A stretch of DNA of 64,000 nucleotides from NCBI GenBank assembly GCA_010093685.1, contig MU006234.1, positions 673,668-737,667 of the forward strand, written 5' to 3'. A program made the position numbers and the translations under genes. Below are positions 7,664-17,483 of the stretch, one piece after another; the stretch's first letter is position 1; each line of letters begins with the position of its first letter. The stretch is from Ophiobolus disseminans (lineage: Eukaryota; Ascomycota; Dothideomycetes; Pleosporales; Phaeosphaeriaceae). Under the pieces are notes generated by a model. It was not told the origin of the DNA. It saw nothing but the letters and a program-made list of their open reading frames with translations, and made no database searches.

Positions 7664-10600
7664 ATGTCTTTCAACCGCAGCAAGGAGAAGGATCATCGCC
7701 GGGCCATGCGAGCATTCGCAGAGAGCGAGGCTCTGAGCAACAGCGAAGACGAAGAGGGCCTTGACATCATCGAATCGTCGCGGAAAGGTTTAGATCTTTC
7801 GCAGTATATTGAGGGTCAGCTGATGGACCCATCAAATTCTTCAAAACACAATACTAATCGACTGTAGTCTTGACTCAAACACAGACTCAGCCCCAGGATG
7901 CAGATGGAGAGCTCAATACGCGCGATGTGGTAGACTTGATTTCTGATGATGAAATTCCGGCTGCAACTCGCTCTAGAACAGACGATGTCGCTGCCGAAGA
8001 GGAAAAGGCCGAGTCAGACTGGTCGGAAGAAGATACAACAACAGCTTATCAGCAATGGAAAGATCGCAAGAAGATTAAACGCAAACGTGTGGCTGCTGAG
8101 ACCAACAGAATTCGAGCAGACAAGAAATCCAAGGTCGTAGCTGCGGCTGCTTCCAGCATCATCGGCCGAAAACCACCAAACAAGCAGAAACAAAGAAATG
8201 GCCCCACAGGCTTCAGTACAGATTCAGTCGGTGAGGACGGTCATTCCAAAGACACTTTCCTTGATGATCCGATACCAGAGTACATCATTTCTCGCCAGAA
8301 AACTCTCAAGAAGCTGCACGAAGCTGGTCTACGGTATCCGCCAAATTACGATGGCATCGATGTGGCCGTTCCTCAGAAGGACGAGAAGCCAATGCTTCCA
8401 AAAGTCATCAAGCCGCAACGCGAGAAGAAAGACATCAAACTTCCCGAGTCTGGCGGTATTATACCTGGACCGATCGCGCAGTGGCTGCGTGACTATCAAG
8501 TAGAAGGCGTGCAGTTCCTTCACGAAAGATTCGTGAAACAGACCGGTGCAATCCTGGGCGACGACATGGGTCTGGGTAAGACCATCCAGGTGATAGGCTT
8601 CCTTACTGCAGCGTTCGGCAAGACAGCCACAAAGTGCGACGCAAAGTGCATGCGTCAGATCCGCCGCTATGGCGAGGGTCGCTGGTATCCGCGGATCCTC
8701 ATCGTGTGTCCTGGCACTCTGATGTCCAATTGGGAGGATGAACTCACAAAATGGGGCTGGTGGGAGGTTTCCCGCTACCATGGCAGTAATGCAGCTGATC
8801 GGAAAGGGGTACTAGCCGCTGCAGCAAATGGCAGACTTGAAATCATGATCACAACGTATACCACCTATCGCGGCCACGAGAGCGAGATCAATACCATCGA
8901 CTGGGATTGCGTCGTTGCCGACGAATGCCATCAGATCAAGAGCAAGGATTCAGAGATCACCAAGGCAATGAACAAGATCAATGCGCTTTGCCGTATCGGT
9001 CTCACTGGCACCGCCATACAGAACAAGTACGAAGAGCTGTGGTGTCTTCTCAATTGGGCACGGCCTGGCGCATATGGTTCTGCGCAGGAGTGGAAGCAAA
9101 ACATCAGCATGCCGCTAAAGATGGGCCAGGCTCACGATGCGACAAATGCACAACTTGCCGACTCGAGAAGCAGGGCGCAAGACCTTGTGCACAAGATCCT
9201 ACCTAGTGTCTTCCTCCGCAGGATGAAAACCCTTATAGCCCACCAGCTGCCGAAAAAGAGCGATCGCATCATCTTTTGTCAGCTTACAGAAACACAAACC
9301 GACGCTTACCGCACTTTCCTCGAGAGCGACAGGTGTGAATTCATCCGAACAGCAAGAGAAGATTGCGACTGTGGCTCCGGTAAGAAACGCGGATGGTGCT
9401 GCTATGTGGAGGTGCCTGGTCAATCTGAGAAGTGGTCAAATTACATGTTTCCCTGCATGACGACTCTTACGAAACTCGCGAACCATCTCGGTCTCATTGT
9501 GCCTCAGTCTTCCGAGAACGCAGAGAAACAGAGCAAAGACTTAGATACGCTACAATTAGCATGCCCCGACACATGGAAAGATCTCTTCCGGATCCGGGAC
9601 AATATCCTGAACCAGTCGCAGCGCGAATTCTGTGGCAAGTGGAAAGTTCTGCGGCGATTGCTCGATTTTTGGCATGCGAATGGCGACAAAGTCCTGATAT
9701 TCTCGCACTCGGTACGTCTACTGAGGCTTTTGAGAGGCCTGTTCGACATTGATGGCACAAAATATAATTTTTCGTATTTGGATGGCAGCATGAAGTACGA
9801 GGACCGCTCAAAGGCCGTCTCCGATTTCAACTCTGACCCGAATCAATTTGTGTTCCTCATCAGCACAAAAGCTGGTGGTGTAGGGCTGAACATTGTCTCG
9901 GCCAACAAAGTGGTCGTCGTGGATCCGCACTGGAACCCAGCCTATGATCTTCAGGCTCAAGACCGAGCCTACCGCATTGGTCAAACACGAGATGTCGAAG
10001 TGTTCCGCCTTGTATCAAGCGGGACCATCGAAGAGATTGTATACGCACGCCAGATCTACAAACAACAACAAGCCAACATCGGCTATAATGCGTCCGAGGA
10101 GCGCCGCTACTTCAAGGGCGTCATGGATCTGTCTGGTAAGAAAGGTGAGCTGTTCGGCCTCGAAAACCTCTTCACGTTCCAGGAGGACAGCGTCCTTCTT
10201 CGCGATATCATGCACAAAACAAACATTGCAGAGTCAAAGGCTGGCATCAGTGCCGTAGATTTTCACTTCGACGAATCACAAATCGACTCTGAGGACGAAG
10301 ACATCCTATCCAACAAATCTCTCGGCATCTCGGATGACGACATCAACTTGGGCGAGATGAAGAAGCTCGTCGATTCGTTCGGGTCCACCGTCTCCAAAGG
10401 CCGCAAGTCGAACTTCACAAAGCGCACTGGTCCTGACCCTATCAACGCCATCCTGGCTAAAGCAGGGGTGCAATACACTCATGAGAATTCAGAGGTCGTC
10501 GGCCGTAGCGAGATAGAAGCTCGTCTTGGTAAACAAGCCAACGAATTGCGGAATGATGTCGATCTATCTAGTAAACGCGTCTTTCAGGCATCACAGTCAC

Positions 10601-10926
10601 AGTCCCAACACACACCTCATTCGCATCCCTTCTCACATCAGGACGAAGAGGCTGAATATAGTCCTGATGAGGATGACGACGACGACGTAAGACTTACCAG
10701 TAGTGCCGTGAAGGGCGAGTTCAAGATCAACTACCGGTATCGACCTGATGAGCGCATACGTAAGCGGCAGTTTTGCAGTATGGCGGAGAGTATGGGCTTC
10801 GAAGATCCGGTTGAGTTTGCACTGCTAGTCGAGAGTGGGACGCAGGAGGAGAGGCGCAAGATGCTGGAGCGGTTCTATCGTGGTCGGCGGAGGGAGCTTA
10901 AGCGTGACGTTGGAGACGGGAGATGA
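7664..10926 (+). CDS. SNF2-family DNA translocase, ERCC6L2/Hebo type
   Basis: Two exons, 7664-7814 and 7868-10926, with a 53-nt intron (GTCAGC...CTGTAG) give 1069 residues. The SNF2 ATPase core has motif I DDMGLGKT (near residue 282), motif II as DECH (near 400), LTGTAIQN, then the helicase C part with STKAGGVGLN and DRAYRIGQTR (near 750). A Cys-rich insert (CDCGSGKKRGWCC, near 550) lies between the lobes. Past the core are AGVQYTHENSEVVG (near 915) and a basic C-terminal HEBO-like block (RQFCSMAESMGF...RRKMLERFYRGRR), the markers that separate ERCC6L2 from Rad26/CSB. Animal ERCC6L2 acts in DNA-break repair and transcription-linked stability; nuclear action is inferred here. An acidic run (DEDDDDD) precedes the HEBO block. 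Confidence 0.88.
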
Positions 10927-11017
10927 ATACTGGCACAGGGCTGGTGTCGAGAAGCGAGCACAGCGTTTAGTTTGATGATTAGAGATACCCAACATTATGC
11001 AACACAAACAGTATGTA

Positions 11018-12674
11018 TTATTCCCTTTCGATTAAGTCTACCATCAACGCCCCTTTATCCCACAAATAATACACTCTCTGCTCATCCCACGCCTCACTCT
11101 CCTTCCTCAACTTCACATCGAACCGCCAAAGCAATTTCGCCAGCGTCAGCCGCATCTCCGCATATGCAAGACTGTCACATGACTTAGCACATCAACCTTA
11201 CCGTCCGAAAGACTTTCAATACGTACGTCTTTCCAATACAGCCCCTCGTACCCAGGCTGAACGGCTGCACGCCCTCCAATACATCGTTTGCAAAACACTG
11301 ATCAGTGCCGAGCCAGCGTTCGGGATGGAACTCGTCCGCAAGGTAGAAGTTTGTCGGCGAGTGGTATGTCGCGTAATTATATGCCGCTACGGAAACTCCT
11401 TCGTGTACGAATATGCCGTCGACCATGGCGCCTCCTGGTGGAGGCAGGCGCGGCGCCCCGTGTGCGAAAGGCGGATAGATGCGTAGACCCTCGTTGATGA
11501 CGGCCTTCAGGTAGCGTATTTCATTTGTGGAGGAGAATGTGATGGACGAGGAAGTTGGGAATGCAGTGCGGATCGAGGATGTTAGGGTGTGTAGGCACGA
11601 AGGGCTTTTACAGAGGTAGTACAATGTGCCGCTGAGGGCCGTTGCGACTGTTTCACTGCCTGCGATGGTGAGGCTGGGGAAGGTGTATGTTAATAATAGC
11701 CTTGGAAAGTTGGAAGATTGGGGGATGAGAGACTTACAAATACGCATTCGAACATACTTCCGCGCGACTCAATCCCTTTTCCAAACGCACATTTACTTCA
11801 GCTTCATCACCCGCTCCCAGCCTCGCCACGCCAGCCATGAAGTCCGTTCTCTTACTATCAGACCTCAACCGCCGCCCAACTTTCTCTTCCACGACGCTGT
11901 AATGCTGTTTAGCATCCCACATCACTTTCCCAGGCATGCACTTCGCAACCGCGCATTCCAGCCATGGAAACTGCTTCACGATGCCCATGTACACCAACGC
12001 CTTCACGCTCGTGAACATATACTCTATCCACGGATGAATCTTACCCTTTGCCAGACACCCGAAACTCTCGCCAAAGAGTAAGTCGCTCGTTATGTCGAAC
12101 GTCATCGCGTTCAGCCACTTTGCCACATCGAGCGGCCCGTCCAACGCGTGTTGCGCAAGACAATCTAGCAAAGCATCTACATACCAAACAATCAGTTCTT
12201 CCTGCTCAATCAGCGCTTTAGCCGTGAAACCGGGCGCAAACACCCTCCTCATCCTTGCATGCTGCTTGTCATTTATCTCCGTAACCATACCATGCACGCC
12301 ATTCACAGGCGCATTGTAGAAGCGCGGGTCCTTTGTGAACCCCGACGCGCTGCCGTAGATATCCTTAAACGACTGCGCCGTGAAGAAACCCAGCTGGTTT
12401 GGCGCGATGCGCACGATGGGGCCGTAGTGCTTGTGCAGCGCGAGGAAGGTGGTGTGTGGTGTGCCGCGGAAGAGCGTGAGTTGGAGGGGGAGGCGCGATG
12501 TGGCGGAGAGGAGTGGGCCGGGGATGGAGCGGAGGGGGGAGAGAAGGAGGCGGTGCGTGTAAAGGGATATGCGGTGGAGGAGGATCTTGGGGTGGTGTTA
12601 GCTTGGTTTTGAGGGGGGGATTGGGAAGGTACTGCGAATATGGCTAGGGCGAGTAGGTGGGTTGCTAAAGGCAT
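11018..12674 (-). CDS. Cytochrome P450 monooxygenase
   Basis: Four exons, 12674-12633, 12585-11738, 11673-11227 and 11171-11018, with introns of 47, 64 and 55 nt, give 496 residues, a normal P450 length. Markers: a short hydrophobic N-terminal anchor (ATHLLALAIFAILL), the Pro-rich hinge RSIPGPLL, the I-helix AGSET (301-305), the ExxR motif EGLR (358-361), a PERW segment (FHPERWLGTD) and the heme-binding loop FSLGTRGCIG with Cys442. It is probably an ER-bound monooxygenase using P450 reductase. The sequence resembles fungal secondary-metabolism or detoxification P450s (CYP58/CYP65-like), but the substrate is unknown. The first exon encodes only 14 residues and rests on frame and branch-point fit. 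It is convergent with the ERCC6L2-like gene, 91 bp away. Confidence 0.88.
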
Positions 12675-13397
12675 GTTGAGGTTGGTGGATTGTGGTTGAT
12701 TGTACTGTAAGCATGTTGGAACAGAAATGGATGCATCGGCAAGTATATAGGACGGCGGGGTTATGTGTGACTGTGGCTTGCAGACTGCCCGCATCGAAGA
12801 TGTTGATTAAGAACTGAGTTGAACGATTGGCCATTATGTGCGATGTGCAAGTTTCGAAGACCAGAGGGTTTCATTTTTCATGTAACATGTACCTGTGTTT
12901 GTGGTATTCCACACTTAACGATCGAAACGGATAGTAGTATCCCATATGCGTGACGTAGCTCTTGTGCTTGTGCCCCTTTCCAAGGAAATGAAGATTACAG
13001 CGTGGGGTTAAGAAAATGTTGTTCCACTCTTTCTATCCAGTATAACAGCTGCCCGAGGCCAGGCTATCACAACGCAAATGCAAGTTCGTAGTTCCAAGCC
13101 AGAATGGCAGACTCCAGGACACTGCGCGAGGAATACTCGAGGGAGGTTGATACCAGGAGGACAAAGGCTCTTTCGAAAGCGGTAAAGGTTCTCAAGACTG
13201 TGACTCATTCATGTAGCCGACCTCAACGACTTCATAAGTGAACGGCGGGTTCTGAGATTGGATTTCACCAACTTTCGGAAATGCCATACTTTCCTGGTGT
13301 CAAGCTCCGCCGAGTTTTCCTCGTGAAGTGACCTGGAGTCCGACATACTAGGGAACTAAGGCGTAATAGATGCGTTATCGGCTGTGTTCCCCAGGAT
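12675..13397. other. Intergenic, promoter of the P450
   Basis: About 720 bp between the P450 start and the 3' end of the RNase III-like gene, both on the minus strand. No coding feature or repeat is supported. Confidence 0.45.
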
Positions 13398-13945
13398 TCA
13401 AGGGGCTGTAAGGAGAGAATGCGTATTCAGTCCCAACTTTTCCATGATAGAACCGGCTATATCGAGACTTTCATTCGAGTCCAAGTATGCAGCGCCAATG
13501 ACGGCTTCCATGGTATTTGCCACCATGTCGTTGGTTGCGCGGACGAGGCCTGGATTCTTGATTATGCACTTGTCGATACCAGCGGCGAAGCCGGCGCGAG
13601 CAAGGTTCTTGTTGCACAGGTATTTTTGACGGATGAGTTTGTCCCATATGCCAACGGGTAGCCGCTTGCCTTTTCGGGGTCAATAGGTGACAAGCATAGA
13701 AGAGGGCTGTTTGTACCTTGGTCGTCACGGAAGTTGTACCACTTGGTGCACAAGACCACGGCTATGATGGTGTCTCCCACCGACTCGAGATCCTTGTTCT
13801 TCTTTACCAGATGCCATGATCCGCTGATGAAGTAAGATACTTCGGGTGCCTCCATCTGCAAAGCCTCGGCGCAGAGAGGCTTTTCTGTGAAGGTATAACC
13901 CGTGATGAGTTCGATCTGCGAGATTCTCGCATCGATGTCGACCAT
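13398..13945 (-). CDS. Minimal RNase III-domain protein
   Basis: Two exons, 13945-13717 and 13669-13398, with a 47-nt intron (GTACAA...AAAAG), give 166 residues. Almost the whole protein is one RNase III domain. It has the signature NKDLESVGD (residues 50-58) in place of the usual NERLEFLGD, keeping the acidic pair (Glu54, Asp58), and NDMVANTMEAVIGAAYLD, keeping Asp124 and Glu131. So the four metal-binding acidic residues appear present. No double-stranded RNA-binding domain, helicase or PAZ domain is attached, so this is not Dicer or a full Rnt1. Small stand-alone RNase III proteins occur in filamentous ascomycetes with unclear roles. No mitochondrial presequence is obvious. Confidence 0.8.
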
Positions 13946-14355
13946 TGTAGTGCTTGTGTGTATGGGAACGTCGGGATGCAGGGACGTGTGAGAATCGAGA
14001 GTAAGTAGTATACCAAGAAATGAATACTACCTGTCAAACTTATACTTACTGGAGATGCTGCTTTCTCGTTGCCTAGTACGCGCCCCAGCCACATGCACTG
14101 CCATAGCAGCGGCACAGCTCTTCAGTCACGCTCGTCAATGCAATCAGCCATGCTGATGCCTTGCAAAGGAATCGAAGCTTGAGAGCATATCAAAGGCATG
14201 GCATGCGCGAAGTTTGGAGTGGGTCCCATTACCGGCGGCGGAGTTAACGGGCCAAGGCGAGTTCTCGAAGGCTCTCCCACGTCATAGGCGTAATTGCTTC
14301 AACCCTCAACCCTCACGTCGCCATCGACAAGACACGCACGACAATACCACACACA
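13946..14355. promoter_or_regulatory. Divergent promoter of the RNase III and GHITM-like genes
   Basis: 410 bp between two divergent start codons, so both promoters lie here. The sequence just before 14356 (CACACACA near the ATG) is pyrimidine/CA-rich, as often seen before fungal starts. Confidence 0.55.
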
Positions 14356-15431
14356 ATGGCATCCCTTCTCCGGAGACCCTTTGCCATCACAGCGACGCTC
14401 AAGCACGCGGCACCCAAGTCGTCGCAGAGCATCGCATTCCGCGCCTTCCACAGCACGCCCCTCAAGCAACAACCGCACCTCTGGTCGCCGAAAGCGCCCT
14501 CGGCCTCAGCCTCAGCGTCGCAGCATGTATCCAAGTTCCGCCAGACGTTCCGCCGGTCGTACCAACAGGCTGCCTTCAACCCCGCGGCGCAGGGCGACTT
14601 GCGACAGCGCCTCATCTACGGCGCAGGCATCTTTGGCGCAACGCTGCTAGGCATCAACTTTGTCTTCAACCGCGAGACGCGCGAGGATGGCGGAATGCCG
14701 CCCTTTGAGCGGGCCTATCTCAACGACACCTTCATGCACACGGGCCTGGGTGTCGGCATGATCGGCATCGCCGCGCGCGCCTTGCATATGAACGGATGGA
14801 GTTTCAGGCTGATGGCGGCGAACCCGTGGGTGGTGCTTGGTGTTGGACTCGTAGGCAGCATCGGAACCATGTACGGCACCATGGCCACCAGCCCCAGCAA
14901 GTGAGTATTCCAGCCTCTTCGCACTTTGCGACGATTGACAGACGCAGCTATGTCCAAAAGTACGCCCTGTGGTCTGCCTTCAACGTTACCCAGGCTCTCC
15001 TGCTCTCGCCGCTGTTCTTCATGAACCCCGCCATCCTCGCCCGCGCTGGCCTCTATACCGCAGGCCTGATGGGCTCCCTCGCCTTCGTGGGTGCCACCGC
15101 CAAGACCGACAAGTACCTCTACCTCGGCGGGCCACTGCTTGCCGGTGTCGCCATCGTCGCCCTCTCCGGTTTCGCTCCTCTCGTCCTTCCCGCCACCGCT
15201 GCACGAACACTGATGTTCACCGAGAACATCTGGCTATATGGTGGTCTTGCAGTCTTTGGCGGCTTCACCCTCTATGATGTGCAAAAGGTGCTACACCATG
15301 CGCGCATGGCTGAGCAAGGCCTGATCGCCAAGGACCCAGTCAACGAGGCCATTTCGCTGGAGCTGGATTTCATCAACATCTTCATCCGTATGGTCCAGAT
15401 CCTTGGCATGAGCCAGAACAGGAGGAAGTAG
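14356..15431 (+). CDS. Mitochondrial Bax-inhibitor-1/GHITM-like membrane protein
   Basis: Two exons, 14356-14900 and 14948-15431, with a 47-nt intron (GTGAGT...CGCAG), give 342 residues. The first ~80 residues are basic and Ser/Ala-rich (RRPFAITATLKHA, RAFHSTP), a typical mitochondrial presequence. The rest is a hydrophobic region with six to eight helices, including FGATLLGINFVF, GLGVGMIGIAARAL, LLLSPLFFMNP and VAIVALSGFAPLVL. It ends with the BI-1 family block LYDVQKVLHHARM...DPVNEAISLELDFINIFIRMVQIL. This matches GHITM/MICS1 of the UPF0005/BI-1 family, an inner-membrane protein tied to cristae and ion (Ca2+/H+) exchange in animals. The fungal role is inferred. The tail keeps the conserved acidic LELDFINIF motif. 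Confidence 0.88.
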
Positions 15432-15875
15432 GCGGATGGACTGTTCTTCGCATTTTTTTTGCCAGTATGTACACTACTCTCTGCTCACGACGGAAATCAT
15501 TACAAAAAAAATTGAATATCATTATCACCACTGCACTATCTGACCCTCGAAGCCTTTCTCTTTTCATCTGAATTTCATGACGATCTCACGTTTCAGTTTT
15601 CAGTGAGCCGGACGGATCGAAACAAGTGCGCCACAACGATGAAACGCACATTATGTTCACCAGCGTCATAGCATTGTTTCACTTCCTCCAAGAACACCAT
15701 AACCTTGATGTTCGACATGTTTCGCTTCATTGTGCGTATCGGTACTATTCGAAGCCATGGCACGCCACACTGCACATGACGAGCACAAAGGTCATCCTCT
15801 GTGAGTCCACCTCATTCGCATCAGGTGTACATGTTGACTTTCTAGATCAACGATATCCCCCACATTTTCGGACGA
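15432..15875. other. Intergenic, no gene seen
   Basis: Spacer between the GHITM-like gene and the next plus-strand frame. A GTGAGT...TTCTAG pair (near 15802 and 15846) looks like an intron and could join an upstream exon to the gene at 15876, but I found no frame-preserving upstream exon. Confidence 0.4.
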
Positions 15876-16784
15876 ATGCTATCATCGATGACCCTAGAGA
15901 CTTTGCAAGACATTCAAATAGAGCTTTCGATTCATCAGGCCATGATGCTCAACATTCAGTCTCGGATCTCGCAGCTTGAACAGCGGTTGGCCGTGAACGC
16001 TGCCAGAGCAACACACCCTGGCACCCCCGGTCCTCAGGGCAGCGAACAGCACTCAAGCAAATATCCTGCATACCAGACGCGGACCTGGCAAGCAACACGC
16101 GAAAACTCCATGCATACCCGCAGCGACACACTCGTAGACGCGAACTTTTTTTTGCAAAAGCCAGAGCGCGTTCCAGACTTCTCGATCGACTTCAACAATA
16201 TAGTAGAACGCCTGAAAGCTCCGCATGTCGCGCCAGATATCGACGACATTCCGGAACTGACTCCCACGTCTGGAAGAGCTGCACACTCAGACGCCGAAGA
16301 CTTCGGTAGCCGCGAAGCGAGACCCAGCTACAGCATCTTTCCACCTTCGACGAAGCACGATCTGATGACTGAGATCCAACGGACATGGGCGAATCTTGTA
16401 ATACAGCCACAAGGATATTGTGCTAAGTCAGAAGCTTCTGTGCTCTTAGAAGCTGTGCATAAAGATGGGGCATTGGCACACACTCAGAACATCATCCTGA
16501 ACCGTAGGGCTGGGAGAGAGGACGATATTATCGAACGAGTTGTCGAAGTAGAGTCGAAGAGCCACCTGAAACCGCCGCTTCTACTATCGCCACCTCGAAG
16601 CCGCCGATTACCTTCTTCGACTGGCAGTCTGGGCAGCGAAATCACCGCGTTACCTCCAATGCCGCCACGAACAGCAAGCCCGCGAATAAATGAAATTCAT
16701 TCCAGGAGGTTTAAGAAGAGAGTAGGAGTTTGGCTGTCCAGCAAAGTCTTTCTTAAGAGAAGTGCTCGTGTTCAACACAATTAA
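15876..16784 (+). CDS. Hypothetical protein with N-terminal coiled coil
   Basis: A frame of 302 residues. The first ~40 residues are a likely coiled coil (heptad-like LETLQDIQIEL, IQSRISQLEQRL). Then comes a low-complexity region rich in Pro, Ser and charged residues, an acidic stretch (APDIDDIPELTPTSG), and a Pro/Ser-rich tail (LPPMPPRTASPR) ending in basic residues (RRFKKRVGVW). No domain or membrane segment is recognised. The frame is also open for about ten codons upstream of the Met, just after an acceptor-like CTAG, so the true start may be in an earlier exon. It is probably a real but lineage-restricted, mostly disordered protein. Confidence 0.5.
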   Translation: MLSSMTLETLQDIQIELSIHQAMMLNIQSRISQLEQRLAVNAARATHPGTPGPQGSEQHSSKYPAYQTRTWQATRENSMHTRSDTLVDANFFLQKPERVPDFSIDFNNIVERLKAPHVAPDIDDIPELTPTSGRAAHSDAEDFGSREARPSYSIFPPSTKHDLMTEIQRTWANLVIQPQGYCAKSEASVLLEAVHKDGALAHTQNIILNRRAGREDDIIERVVEVESKSHLKPPLLLSPPRSRRLPSSTGSLGSEITALPPMPPRTASPRINEIHSRRFKKRVGVWLSSKVFLKRSARVQHN

Positions 16785-17483
16785 AGGCAGCGTAGCGGAC
16801 CGCGTAAAGAAGACCGTCGCGTGTTTTTGCAACATAAAATTCGGAAGTGTTGAAGGCAGCAGATTTAGCTCTCGGTGTGGCTTACAGCACATCTTCGGGT
16901 CACGAGCCATATGACCAATCGAACTTCTGAAGCCTTGCACAGCCGCATTGTAGCGCTATGCTAAGTTGGAAGGGCGGTCCGTTCAAATGTCCCGCAGCCA
17001 ATCGCAAAGGTGCTCTAAGGACTACAAATTGCTTTTTGTTTGGCTCCCATGCGAAACGGCAACAGAGGTTTCGTGAGAAACGCATTCAGGTGGCCTCTCA
17101 CATGCTTTGCGATCGTCAATTTTCTATGATCAGCAACATGCATGTCAAATTATTGGGCCAAGCAAAGTCTGCATGAAGAAGGGCAGCCACCGGTGAGCCA
17201 GAACCTTGCAGGCAGTCAAAAGCGCCTCGCATTCTCGCATTTGGCACTAAATCTGGGTGGCAGAATTTCCACTACTTAATTATCCCGCTCCAACCACTCA
17301 AGAACCATCGTGGCTTGCCAAGCCTGTCGTCTAACCAGGCCACCCTGATAATTTAGCGTTGGCCCCATACTCAAGCTTCTGTGGCTCGCGGCATACTTGA
17401 GAAAGCCATCGTCGCGCGGGGCTGTTGTGAGGCTTTACAGCTTGTTGCGTCCACATTTGCTACTTGCGGGTCAATCTACCAAG
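16785..17483. other. Intergenic, no gene seen
   Basis: About 700 bp before the large membrane-protein gene. It should contain that gene's promoter; no coding feature or repeat is supported. Confidence 0.45.
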
